In this document: positions 26,329 through 34,847 of the stretch, piece after piece
Position numbering within the stretch: position 1 is the first letter of the stretch
Layout of the letters: each line of letters opens with the position of its first letter
DNA from: Caenibius tardaugens NBRC 16725
Lineage (GTDB): Bacteria; Pseudomonadota; Alphaproteobacteria; Sphingomonadales; Sphingomonadaceae
Assembly (NCBI RefSeq): GCF_003860345.1
Contig: NZ_CP034179.1
Span: 434,001 to 498,000, forward strand
Length of the DNA stretch: 64,000 bases
Direction: 5' to 3'
Translations under genes and position numbers: made by a program
Notes under the pieces: model-generated
What the model was told of the DNA's origin: nothing
The model's input: the letters and a program-made list of their open reading frames with translations, nothing else
Databases searched by the model: none

Positions 26329-27186
26329 ATGGAATGGAGCGATCTGAAAGTCTTTCTCGCCGCCGTGCGGACGGGCTCATACACCGCCGCAGGACGGCGT
26401 CTTGGCATAAACCGCACGACCGTGGGGCGACGCATCGATGCATTGGAAAACGCGCTGGGCGTCAGCCTGTTCCAGCACACGCCCAATGGCCATGAACCGA
26501 CTCGCGAAGGGCTGGAACTGCTGGCCACGGCATCCGTGATCGAAGCCGAAATGGACGCGCTGTTGACGCGTCTCGACGTGCCGGGGGATACGCCGGAAAC
26601 GATCCGCATTGCCAGCAGCGGCGGATTGGCGAGCGAATTTTTGCCCGAACTTGCCCGGTTTCAGGATCAGGAACCGCGCGCTGTCATCGAATTGCTGGGC
26701 GAGAACGATCCGCTGGATGCGCTCAGCCAGCGGCGCGCCGATCTGGCGATCGCGCTCGTACGCGTTGCGCCTGTACGCCTGGTCGGCGCGCAAGTCGGCG
26801 TTCTGTCGCAAGCGCCCTATGCCCTGCGCGATGCGGCAAATCCGCGCGTGCTCGGCTGGGGGCATGAGATGGAAACTGCGGTGCCCGGTCAGTGGACCAT
26901 TGCCAATCCGTCAGGCGAAGCGGCGGAGGAAGCGGGCACGCCCCGCTTCAACTCCTGGCAGCAACTGAAGCAGGCCGTGCTGGCTGGTATGGGCCAGGCG
27001 AGCCTGTGGTGCTTTGCGGCGGATGCGGAACCCTCGCTCAAACGACTGGCAGAACCCGACCCCCGCCATGAATACCCACTCTGGCTGCTCCGCCGGACCA
27101 AATCGCCACCGGGCCCGTGCTTGCGCAAGCTGATCCCGTTTCTGGAAACAGCCTTGCAAAAGCGTATCGGAAACCCGGCAGAGTGA
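26329..27186 (+). CDS. LysR-family transcriptional regulator
   Basis: 285 residues from ATG 26329; GTG 26320 three codons earlier is possible, and no clear ribosome site decides. The N-terminal winged helix-turn-helix reads MEWSDLKVFLAAVRTGSYTAAGRRLGINRTTVGRRIDALENALGVSLFQHTPNG. The remaining periplasmic-binding-like domain (about 90-285) binds the inducer. It is divergent from the Rieske oxygenase gene (118-base gap), the classical arrangement for a LysR regulator and its target. A TTTGTGCAAAAGTGCAC stretch lies in the gap. Inducer unknown. Confidence 0.9.
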   Translation: MEWSDLKVFLAAVRTGSYTAAGRRLGINRTTVGRRIDALENALGVSLFQHTPNGHEPTREGLELLATASVIEAEMDALLTRLDVPGDTPETIRIASSGGLASEFLPELARFQDQEPRAVIELLGENDPLDALSQRRADLAIALVRVAPVRLVGAQVGVLSQAPYALRDAANPRVLGWGHEMETAVPGQWTIANPSGEAAEEAGTPRFNSWQQLKQAVLAGMGQASLWCFAADAEPSLKRLAEPDPRHEYPLWLLRRTKSPPGPCLRKLIPFLETALQKRIGNPAE

Positions 27187-27193
27187 GCGCCTT

Positions 27194-28264
27194 TTACAGC
27201 GTGTGATCCAGCACGGCGCGGGTCACCTTGCCGGAATGCAACGCCTCGATCGCTTCCTCGAACTGCGCAAGCGGCCAGACGCGAGTGATCTGCCCGGCGA
27301 TATCCAGCTTGCCATCCTGTGCCAGCCGGATCAGTTCGGGGTAATCCCGGTCGGGACGCGCCCCGCCATTCATCGTCGCGACGATGTCACAACCGGAAAG
27401 CACCTTGTCCAGCGGCAGGGGTGTCGTAGCGCCCGGCGCAGTCATGCCGATCAGGACCACGCGTCCGCCGCGCTTCACACCCAACATCGACGCCTCGACC
27501 GCAGTGGGTGCGCCGCAACATTCGACAATCACATCGATCGGGGCGAAAGCTTCGCGCATGCGTGCCGCGAAAGCCGCAGCATCTTCCCCGCGCTGCGCCA
27601 CGAGAAACGCGTCCGCGCCAAACGATCGCGCGACGTCTTCCTTGGCCGGATTCATATCCACCGCCATGACCGTCGCACCGGCCAGTTTGGCGCCCTGAAT
27701 TGCGTTCACGCCGATACCGCCCACGCCGATCACGACCACGCGGTCACCTTCACCCACCTGCCCGAGCACGCAGGAGGCGCAATAGCCTGTCGACACCGCG
27801 CAACCGACCAGAGCGGCCTGTTCTGGCGGCATATCCCCCGTTGCGTACAACTGCATGGCCTTGACCACCGTTTCCCCGGCGAAGGAGGAGACATTGGCGA
27901 ATTTCGCCACATCCTGCCCTTCCCAGCGGAACGGGTTATCCGAAACGTAACCCCAGGTGATATCGCAATTGGCAGGCGTACCGCGTTGGCATTCACGGCA
28001 TTCGCCACAAGGCGTCTGCGTGCCGATCATCACCGCATCGCCGACTTTCCATTGCGTCACGCCGGGGCCGACTTCCGCCACCACGCCTGCCCCTTCATGC
28101 CCCAGCACCGTCGGCCGTCCGATCAGGATATCCATCATATTGATATCACTGTGACAAATTCCCGTGCGCAGGACTTGCACTTTCACTTCGCCTTCCTGCG
28201 GCGCGCGCACTTCCAGCGTATCGGTAATGACCAGCTTTTCCCCGTCCCAAACGATACCGCGCAT
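27194..28264 (-). CDS. Zinc-dependent alcohol dehydrogenase (class III-like MDR)
   Basis: 356 residues. Catalytic zinc ligands are Cys37 (GICHSD) and the GHE motif (His56-Glu57); the structural-zinc cysteines are Cys86, Cys89, Cys92 and Cys100. The Rossmann motif is VVIGVGGIGVNAIQGAKLAG. It oxidises alcohols (or reduces aldehydes/ketones) with NAD. ATG 28264 overlaps the stop codon of the frameshifted SnoaL gene by one base (TAATG), so it was translationally coupled to that gene. Convergent with the LysR gene, with seven bases between the stops. Substrate unknown. Confidence 0.9.
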   Translation of the reverse strand: MRGIVWDGEKLVITDTLEVRAPQEGEVKVQVLRTGICHSDINMMDILIGRPTVLGHEGAGVVAEVGPGVTQWKVGDAVMIGTQTPCGECRECQRGTPANCDITWGYVSDNPFRWEGQDVAKFANVSSFAGETVVKAMQLYATGDMPPEQAALVGCAVSTGYCASCVLGQVGEGDRVVVIGVGGIGVNAIQGAKLAGATVMAVDMNPAKEDVARSFGADAFLVAQRGEDAAAFAARMREAFAPIDVIVECCGAPTAVEASMLGVKRGGRVVLIGMTAPGATTPLPLDKVLSGCDIVATMNGGARPDRDYPELIRLAQDGKLDIAGQITRVWPLAQFEEAIEALHSGKVTRAVLDHTL

Positions 28265-28781
28265 TACTTGTCTCCCAATCCGGCCAGCAGGGGCAGCGAC
28301 CACGAAGGATCGCTGCGATCCGCCGTGCCCATTGCGGCATCCGCGCTCAACCGCGCAAATGATTCCTCATCGACGTCAACCATTTCGCCATGATCGAAAA
28401 CCAGCGAGCGATGCAAAAATTTCCATTCGCCATCGCGGCGTTCGTACCGGTCGAGGTAACGGCCGTAGACAATAAGCTCCTTGCGCTGGGGGGATGAGTA
28501 CGGTGATAGGCCCGGGCGTGATGTTCCCCTTCGGCGTAATCCCCGTCCACCACGAACAGGCTGTTCGAAATGCTGTGAATGGTCAGTTCCCAAGGCGCCA
28601 TCGCTTCGGGCAGCCACGCCACGAACTCATCCGGGGTGCCCTTGAACATGGTCCCGTGATCGTCGATCGCATCATCGTGATAGAGCGAACGGACCAGGGC
28701 AAAATCACGCCGATCGCATCCGCGGCAATACCGCATCACAAGATCGCGTAACGCAATCTGATCAAGCAACGACTGAACCAT
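28264..28781 (-). pseudogene. Frameshifted SnoaL-like/NTF2-fold gene
   Basis: Two overlapping frames together make one SnoaL-fold protein. The first part (from ATG 28781, MVQSLLDQIALRDLVMRY through HHARAYHRTH) is in one frame. The second (QRKELIVYGRYLDRYERRDGEWKFLHRSLVFDHGEMVD to the stop at 28264) is in another. The break falls at a run of six G on the plus strand (28488-28493); one extra base there would give a continuous 172-residue protein. The intact reading ends exactly at the TAATG overlap with the alcohol dehydrogenase gene, showing the second frame is genuine. It may be a true inactivating mutation, a homopolymer sequencing error, or (least likely) programmed slippage. Confidence 0.82.
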
Positions 28782-28954
28782 TTCCCATCCTCTCTCGCAA
28801 TGCGTGTGGCTTTTGCCAGTTTACAAATTTGACCTGAATCGCATAGTCTTAGCAAGAACGCGTAATATGTCGGCCAGAACCGTTACGCAAATTCGGCACA
28901 AAACGGGAAAAGGATGGCATCGATGCGAATCGAACCTGAAGCGCGTGCACAGCC

Positions 28955-29353
28955 ATGACCGGCGACACGGAACTGAGGGACCGGCAGGCCATGATGAAGG
29001 CCGCCCTGCAAGCCTATGTTGATCGGGCCAATGCCGGCGATGCCGATGGTCTGGTTGCCCTGTTCGCACCCGATGCCGTGATCGAGGATCCAATCGGATC
29101 ACCGCTGAAGACCGGGGCAGACATTCCCGCATGGTTCGCCGACACCGTGGCGTTCGGCACCCGCATCACACCTGTCGCACCGCTACGTGGGTCCCATGCG
29201 AACGAAGCCCTGCTGGTGTTCGATGTCGAATTCACCCCGCCCGGTGGAGAACCCATGCGCATTCGTTCCGCCGATGCCTGCACATTCAACGATGCAGGGC
29301 TGATCACCCGTCTACGCGCCTTCTGGGGACCCGGCGACATCGAACCCGCCTGA
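28955..29353 (+). CDS. Delta-5-3-ketosteroid isomerase-like protein
   Basis: 132 residues, the size of Comamonas ketosteroid isomerase (KSI). It aligns with KSI through YV-A-NAGD-DG-VALFA-DA-(V/I)EDP-GS. The three KSI catalytic residues Tyr14, Asp38 and Asp99 correspond to Tyr21, Asp45 (in IEDPIGS) and Asp107 (in IRSADACTF). KSI shifts a beta,gamma double bond into conjugation with a 3-ketone; related NTF2 enzymes do other proton transfers, so the exact substrate is open. ATG 28955 follows the divergent SnoaL gene by 173 bases and precedes the large flavoenzyme gene by 52. Confidence 0.82.
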   Translation: MTGDTELRDRQAMMKAALQAYVDRANAGDADGLVALFAPDAVIEDPIGSPLKTGADIPAWFADTVAFGTRITPVAPLRGSHANEALLVFDVEFTPPGGEPMRIRSADACTFNDAGLITRLRAFWGPGDIEPA

Positions 29354-29404
29354 TACCCCTGCATAAATCAGCCGCAAAAGCGGCAACCAAGGACAGATAA
29401 TACC

Positions 29405-31519
29405 ATGGCTACCAGCACCTACCCCACCCTCACCAGCGCCGGACGCATTGGCGCGATCGAAGTGCCCAATCGCATTTTCGTCACCGCCATGGGCGTCAGC
29501 CTCGCCAACGACGACGGCACAGTCAGCGATCGTCTGATCGATTATCACGTCGCGCAGGCGCGCGGCGGCGCTGGCATGATCATCATGGGTGTCACCGGTG
29601 TGGCCTGGCCTGTCGGGGCCGTCCAGCCCAACCAGACGGCCATTTCGGACGACCGGTTCCTTCCCGGCCTGACCCGCCTTACCGAAGCGGTTCACGCCGC
29701 TGGCGGACGCATTGCTGCCCAGTTGCATCACGGTGGGCTGGTTGCGGGCCATTCCGCGCAGGACGGCCATCCTCTGTGGGCGCCGTCGACCCCGCCTGCA
29801 TTCGAAGGGGATTTTCCGGATTATTTCCTGCCCGAGGAAATGGCCGCATTCGCAGGCAGCGTGATCCCCGAAGTAAAAGTGCTGGAAGCCGAGGATATCG
29901 CGCTGGTTGTCAGCCAGTTTGCCGCCGCCGCAATCCGCGCGAAGAAAGCCGGCATGGACGGTGCGGAAATTCACGGCGGGCATGGCTATCTGCTGTCTTC
30001 CTTCATGTCGCCTTCGACCAACAAGCGCGATGACGATTACGGCGGTACTCTGGAAAAGCGCGCGCGCCTGTTGCTCGATGTCGTCCGCGCGGTCCGTGCG
30101 GCCGTAGGGCCGGATTTTCCGCTATGGGTGAAGCTGGATTCACGCGAGATCGGCAAGAAGGTCGGCATCACGATCGAGGATGCGAAAATCGTCGCCCCCA
30201 TGGTGCAAGCCGCCGGTGCCGACGGGATCACTGTGACCGCCTATCACGACGTGGGTCAGGGCAAGCTGCATTCGGGATCGAACATTCCCCATGAACCCGG
30301 CTTCAATCTCGATTTTGCGAAAGCGATCAAGGATGTGGTCTCGATCCCCGTGATCGGTTCGGGCCGGGTCGAACTCGACATGGGCGAAGCGGCCCTGCGT
30401 GCCGGGAAAATGGATTTTCTCGCGATGGGTCGCAAGCTGCTGGCCGATCCCGAACTGCCGAACAAGGCAGCAGCGGGCCGCGAGGCGGATATCCGTCCCT
30501 GCATCTATTGTTACACTTGCGTGAGCACCGCTTACCTGCGCGAACCGGTGCGCTGCGCCGTGCGGCCCGAAACGGCGCTTGAAGGGCGCAACTGGCTCCC
30601 CTCAGCCGATAAGAAACGGATTGTCATTATAGGTGGCGGCCCCGGCGGGATGGAAGCCGCGCGGCGGCTTGATGCGGCAGGCAAGGAAGTGATCCTGATC
30701 GAGAAATCGGGGCGGCTTGGTGGCACGCTGCAATTTGCGGGGCTGGCCTATGAACCGAACGAACGCCTGTTGAACTGGCTGCGTCGCGGGATCGAAAATT
30801 CGAAGGTGGATGTACGCCTCAACACCGAGGCAACACCCGAACTGGTGAAGGCGCTGGCTCCGGACATGGTGATCGTTGCGACCGGTGCGGTCCGCGATAT
30901 GCCCCCGATCCCGGGCAACGATCTGGATCACGTACTCAGCGGCGACGATATGCGCGCGCTGATGCTCGGGCAGGATTCCGCGGAACTCAAACGCAAGACC
31001 AGCTGGACCACCCGCCTCGCAACCAAACTCGGCGCGGCAACGGGCGTCACCGCCAATCTCGATGTGGTGCGCAAGGCAACCCATGCATGGATGCCTTTGG
31101 GGCAGAAAGTCGTGATTATCGGCGGCGAACTGGTCGGGCTGGAACTGGCCGAATTCCTCAGCGAACGCGGCCGGGATGTCACCGTGATCGGGGAAGCGGA
31201 CAAATTCGGCGGCGGATTGCTGATCGTGCGCCGTATGCGGCTGATTGCCGAATTGCGCGAACATGGGGTTGCGATGCATCCCGGCGCGCGTGATATCGCG
31301 ATCACCGGCGCGGGTGTCAATTTCACCGCGAACGACGGCACCGCACAGTCCGTTCCTGCCGATCACGTGATCGTGGCGATGGGCGCACACGGAGACTCCA
31401 CCCTGGCGAACAGCCTGCGCGACGCTGGGCTTGCGGTTGTCGAAGTGGGCGATGGAACGGGCGTGACCTATATCGAGGGCGCGGTGCGCGGTGCGGCGGA
31501 GGCTGTGGCCGCACTGTGA
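29405..31519 (+). CDS. Old-yellow-enzyme/2,4-dienoyl-CoA-reductase-type flavin Fe-S oxidoreductase
   Basis: 704 residues in three parts. An FMN TIM barrel (1-350) has HGGHGYLLSSFMSP and NKRDDDYGG. An Fe-S segment has Cys366, Cys369, Cys372 and Cys384, spacing C-x2-C-x2-C-x11-C; FadH has x3 in the middle. FAD/NAD(P) Rossmann domains follow (GGGPGGMEAA at about 410). The family includes FadH and the bile-acid enzymes BaiCD/BaiH, which reduce or introduce double bonds conjugated to a carbonyl. Placed directly after the KSI-like gene, it could act on the enone that KSI forms (inference). The stop overlaps the next gene's GTG start by four bases. Confidence 0.9.
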   Translation: MATSTYPTLTSAGRIGAIEVPNRIFVTAMGVSLANDDGTVSDRLIDYHVAQARGGAGMIIMGVTGVAWPVGAVQPNQTAISDDRFLPGLTRLTEAVHAAGGRIAAQLHHGGLVAGHSAQDGHPLWAPSTPPAFEGDFPDYFLPEEMAAFAGSVIPEVKVLEAEDIALVVSQFAAAAIRAKKAGMDGAEIHGGHGYLLSSFMSPSTNKRDDDYGGTLEKRARLLLDVVRAVRAAVGPDFPLWVKLDSREIGKKVGITIEDAKIVAPMVQAAGADGITVTAYHDVGQGKLHSGSNIPHEPGFNLDFAKAIKDVVSIPVIGSGRVELDMGEAALRAGKMDFLAMGRKLLADPELPNKAAAGREADIRPCIYCYTCVSTAYLREPVRCAVRPETALEGRNWLPSADKKRIVIIGGGPGGMEAARRLDAAGKEVILIEKSGRLGGTLQFAGLAYEPNERLLNWLRRGIENSKVDVRLNTEATPELVKALAPDMVIVATGAVRDMPPIPGNDLDHVLSGDDMRALMLGQDSAELKRKTSWTTRLATKLGAATGVTANLDVVRKATHAWMPLGQKVVIIGGELVGLELAEFLSERGRDVTVIGEADKFGGGLLIVRRMRLIAELREHGVAMHPGARDIAITGAGVNFTANDGTAQSVPADHVIVAMGAHGDSTLANSLRDAGLAVVEVGDGTGVTYIEGAVRGAAEAVAAL

Positions 31520-32334
31520 CAATCGCCGGCCCTGCCTTTTGCCTCAATGCCTTCAACGGATCGGCCTTTATCGGGCAGAGCGGCGATGTGCCGGGCTGGA
31601 TCGATGCGGCAGCCGCAGCAGGCTTCCCCCTGCTCGGCCCGGACCTGTTCTCTATCGATGCCTGTGCGAAGCGCGGCGTGACCCCCGCCGCCCTCGCCCG
31701 GCACCTGCGTGATGCGGGTATCGGCTGTGGCTATATCGCCGCCTCTGCGATGCTGGACGGTGGTCCGCATGGCCTGCCCATGCTTCTCCATGCTGCGGAC
31801 ATTGCGGAAACTCTGGGCGCGCCATTCCTGCAGATCAACATGGACGGCCCCGATCCTGCCACGCGGCAGAATGCGCTGGAACAGGCCTGCACCGCGCTGG
31901 ATGGCAGGGGCCTGAAAATCGCGATCGAATATATGCCGCAAACCGGGTTGCGCACTGTGGGGGAAACCGTGGCGCTGGCCATGCATGTGGGCACCGATCA
32001 CGCCGGGGCGATGATCGATATCTGGCACCACAGCCGTGGACCCGATCAATGGGAAGATCTGATCGCAGTGCCGGTTGAAGCGATAGCCTATGTGGAACTG
32101 GATGACGCCCTGCCCGCCATCGGCGATGACCTGGTGGACGAGATGCTCAACCGGCGGACTTTCCCCGGAAAGGGTGAATTCGACATTGCGCAATTTGCCC
32201 GCATAATGCGCGACAAGGGCTACGACGGGATGGTCAGCATCGAGGTACTCAATGCCGAATGGCGGGACGAACCCTTAGAGCTGTTCGCCCGCACTTGTTT
32301 CGAAAGCAGCACCGCACTCTGGCCACAAGGCTGA
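31516..32334 (+). CDS. Sugar phosphate isomerase/epimerase-like TIM-barrel protein
   Basis: 272 residues of the AP-endonuclease-2/xylose-isomerase-like barrel family. Metal-ligand candidates are Glu in IAIEYMPQTG, Asp-x-x-His in MIDIWHH, and Glu in SIEVLN near the end. GTG 31516 overlaps the preceding stop (GTGA). Proteins of this fold isomerise keto-sugars or inosose, but also act as lyases and on non-sugar hydroxy-ketones. A second member is encoded at 48172-49029. No carbohydrate pathway is seen around it, so the substrate is open. Confidence 0.8.
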   Translation: MTIAGPAFCLNAFNGSAFIGQSGDVPGWIDAAAAAGFPLLGPDLFSIDACAKRGVTPAALARHLRDAGIGCGYIAASAMLDGGPHGLPMLLHAADIAETLGAPFLQINMDGPDPATRQNALEQACTALDGRGLKIAIEYMPQTGLRTVGETVALAMHVGTDHAGAMIDIWHHSRGPDQWEDLIAVPVEAIAYVELDDALPAIGDDLVDEMLNRRTFPGKGEFDIAQFARIMRDKGYDGMVSIEVLNAEWRDEPLELFARTCFESSTALWPQG

Positions 32335-32434
32335 AATTTCTGGACTTTATTCCTGCTCACAGGTGTGTTGCACTGTGCAATCCGTTTGTGACGGCTTGCG
32401 GAGGGATTTGCACCTCATGACAGGGAGAATGTCG

Positions 32435-33184
32435 ATGCGCATCATGATCACGAGATTGCCCATTGTGCTCGGACTTGGTTGTGCCTTGGCAGCCTGCGGG
32501 GAACGAAAGTTCGATCCCCGCGGCCTTGAATATGACGAAACCCTCCTTTCCGTCAGTGCAACCGGCCAGACCGATACCCGGCCCGATCAGGCGCAATTTC
32601 AGGCGGGCATTTCCAATGCCAGCAAGAGCGCGAAGGAAGCCAGCGCGGCCAACCTCAAAAAGATCGATCAGGTCGTCAGCGCCTTGAAACAACTGGGCAT
32701 AGCGGAAAAGGACATCCAGACCCGCGCGATGAGCGTGCAACGAGTCGACTGGGGCGATCGGCAGGGACTGTTCGAAGCCAACAATATTATCAATGTGATC
32801 GTTCGTGACGTCGACAAGGCAGGCGCTGCTGTCACGGCTGCATCAGAGGCTGGCGCCAATGTCATCAGCGGGCCCGATCTGCGCCTTGCCGATCCGGAAA
32901 AATCGGCAAACACGGCATATGCGGCAGCGTACAAAGCGGCGCGTAACCGGGCCGAAGCTTATGCCAAAGCCGCAGACATGAAAATTTCCCGTGTGCTCAC
33001 CATCCGTGATGCGGGTGGCGTTCAGGGCAATCGCTACATGCCAGCCGCCGATGCCGCAGCAGCATCCGGGGCGGTTGTCTATGCCGAACGGGAAGAAGCC
33101 CGGCCCGACACATCGCGGATCATGGCTGGTGAGACAAACAGCACCGTTGCCATTCAGGTCGATTTCGCGCTGACGGAAAAGTAG
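32435..33184 (+). CDS. SIMPL-domain (DUF541) lipoprotein
   Basis: 249 residues from ATG 32435, selected for AGGGAG seven bases upstream over ATG 32429. The N-terminus MRIMITRLPIVLGLGCALAACGE is a lipoprotein signal with lipobox LAAC. The remainder is a SIMPL/DUF541 domain: VSATGQTDTRPDQAQFQAGI at the start, then paired helices and a final strand VAIQVDFAL. Members are periplasmic or envelope proteins, often linked to oxidative stress or membrane integrity; the biochemical role is unknown. It is a stand-alone gene preceded by the palindrome TTGCAC-T-GTGCAA (32368-32380) and does not obviously belong to the catabolic pathway. Confidence 0.85.
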   Translation: MRIMITRLPIVLGLGCALAACGERKFDPRGLEYDETLLSVSATGQTDTRPDQAQFQAGISNASKSAKEASAANLKKIDQVVSALKQLGIAEKDIQTRAMSVQRVDWGDRQGLFEANNIINVIVRDVDKAGAAVTAASEAGANVISGPDLRLADPEKSANTAYAAAYKAARNRAEAYAKAADMKISRVLTIRDAGGVQGNRYMPAADAAAASGAVVYAEREEARPDTSRIMAGETNSTVAIQVDFALTEK

Positions 33185-33371
33185 CTCTACCGGTAATCTG
33201 TGCCGCATTCTGGCCCGGCCCCCTCATCAGCCTGGTCAGAATGCGGCCGAACCGCGTGCCTATGGCAGCGGTTCGATGGCCGGAAGCTGGCGTTGATTTT
33301 TCAACACCGCTTCACCCGATTGATGAATGTCGGAAAAGCACAACGCACCAATCCCCCTCGTGATCACTACA
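33185..33371. other. Intergenic region with hairpin
   Basis: With the uncertain small gene at 33372-33638, this is part of a 450-base stretch lacking a secure gene. CGAACCGC (33248-33255) pairs with GCGGTTCG (33268-33275), and TTTTT follows at 33296-33301; it may terminate the SIMPL gene. Nothing else is recognised. Confidence 0.45.
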
Positions 33372-33638
33372 TTAAGTGAAATCACTCATTATTTTCATGT
33401 TGGGTATAGTGTCGCGTGGAAAATCGCAAGCGCGTTCACAGGTGGCCCAGAGCATGATGGCCATGCCGAACCATCCCTTCATCAACCCCGATATAGTCAG
33501 GTACGCGCACAGGATATCCCTGGATGCGTCGCTGCCCCTTACGAAATTTTCGCAAACGATCGGCTTGATCGTTTCCGCCCTGTCCGCACCTCCGGCCCAG
33601 CCCCGAGTGAACCCGGCACCCGCCAGTTGCGCGGTCAT
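33372..33638 (-). CDS. Possible small hypothetical protein
   Basis: A frame of 88 codons whose ATG overlaps the stop of the gene at 33635-33958 by four bases (ATGA), the pattern of coupled genes in this window. It has one moderately hydrophobic segment (LTISGLMKGWFGMAIMLWATC). No family is recognised, and several codons are unlike neighbouring genes. It could be a real small membrane-associated protein or chance; the start overlap is the only positive sign. Confidence 0.3.
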   Translation of the reverse strand: MTAQLAGAGFTRGWAGGADRAETIKPIVCENFVRGSDASRDILCAYLTISGLMKGWFGMAIMLWATCERACDFPRDTIPNMKIMSDFT

Positions 33639-33958
33639 TCCACCGCAAAAAGCTGCTGATCGCCTTCGCGCGGGACGCTGCCATCAAACGTTGGCAACGG
33701 GTCGAACGGGTCTTCCGTCAAGGCAACATTGGAAAGCCCGGCCAGCTTGAAATTACCCAGCCGCCAATCCTCTTCGCTGCGCCAGTTTTTGGCGGGATTG
33801 AACGCACTGACGAACAATTCGCCGTGCCGCATAAACAGCTGATGCGGAGCCAATTGCATGGTCGCGCCATTATAATCCGCGTGGATCAGCCGCTTGCGCG
33901 CGATCGCTTCAAAAAACTTCTGTTCTGCGGTTGCTTCGGATTCAGGGGGCTGCTGCAT
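33635..33958 (-). CDS. Hypothetical protein, weakly WYL-domain-like
   Basis: 107 residues from ATG 33958; a TTG at 34018 would add 20 residues. The segment EAIARKRLIHADYNGATMQLAPHQLFMRHGELFVSAFNP followed by FKLAGLSNVAL resembles the beta-sheet pattern of WYL domains (ligand-binding domains of bacterial regulators), but no DNA-binding part is present. The C-terminal tail is Pro/Asp/Phe rich. It sits 94 bases downstream of the racemase-like gene on the same strand. Function unknown. Confidence 0.6.
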   Translation of the reverse strand: MQQPPESEATAEQKFFEAIARKRLIHADYNGATMQLAPHQLFMRHGELFVSAFNPAKNWRSEEDWRLGNFKLAGLSNVALTEDPFDPLPTFDGSVPREGDQQLFAVE

Positions 33959-34052
33959 CGCAGCATAATGGGAGAATGCGCGCTTGAGGGCAAGACTCAA
34001 TGTCCGGCAACTAGCCAAAGCCCGACGTTACCAGCCAATTATCGCAGTATTA

Positions 34053-34751
34053 TTACGCGATAACGAGGCCCCGCAACTTTCTCACGGCGGCATGAGGGGT
34101 TGTCAACACCGGCTCCACCCGCTGCGCACGCACCAGAGGCGCCGCTCTGGCCATCGAAAACTGCCCGATCACCGTGACATCCACATCCGGAAGTGTGGAG
34201 ACCACTTCTGTCACCAGCCGATCATGCAATGCAGGATCGCCAGCCTGCAACGCCTCCAACGCGCCCGTGGCCACGGCACCGGTCACTTCAGGCAGCGCCT
34301 GCCCACGTTGCGCCGCGATTGCGGCAAGTTCGTCTGTCAGCGGCGGCAATGACCCGGCAAATGTCAGCAAAATGGCAATACGCCCACCCCCGGGAATACC
34401 CGCACAGATGTCCAGCGCCTCTTCAAACGCCCCTTCGTTGGGGGAGATTACCGGTATTGCCAGATCGGCTTTGACGCGATCGATCGCGGGCCGGAATGCG
34501 GAACAGGTGAACATAATACCATCGGGCGTCCCCGTTCCATCGGACACCGATGCCGCATAACGCCCCAGGGCAAGAAAGCGCGCATGGATATCCGGCGTGA
34601 TCGATCCCAGCGCGGCAAAATCAGACGCCAGGGAATCGTCGATCAGATTGTGATGGCGCGCCTCGGGCCAGATGGCGTCCATCGCCGCCATGGCAGGCCC
34701 CGGGGATTGGGCCAAAGCACTGATCAGCACTATGCGCGGGGCTGAGGTCAT
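34053..34751 (-). CDS. Asp/Glu/hydantoin-racemase superfamily protein
   Basis: 232 residues with two Rossmann-like halves. The N-terminal catalytic Cys83 is in MFTCSAFRPAI. The second cysteine expected of two-base racemases is missing; the matching segment reads VIGQFSMARAAPLV. With a single catalytic Cys the enzyme may be a decarboxylase or isomerase like arylmalonate decarboxylase or maleate isomerase rather than a racemase (inference; arylmalonate decarboxylase keeps the opposite cysteine). It is divergent from an SDR gene with a 96-base gap. Substrate unknown. Confidence 0.75.
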   Translation of the reverse strand: MTSAPRIVLISALAQSPGPAMAAMDAIWPEARHHNLIDDSLASDFAALGSITPDIHARFLALGRYAASVSDGTGTPDGIMFTCSAFRPAIDRVKADLAIPVISPNEGAFEEALDICAGIPGGGRIAILLTFAGSLPPLTDELAAIAAQRGQALPEVTGAVATGALEALQAGDPALHDRLVTEVVSTLPDVDVTVIGQFSMARAAPLVRAQRVEPVLTTPHAAVRKLRGLVIA

Positions 34752-34847
34752 GGCTAAGCTTCTCCCATCAATTGAAGCGGGTCATAAGTAGACACACACG
34801 GACGGGCAAGCGGGCGATCGCAATACCGGGACCGGCACAGGGAGAGA

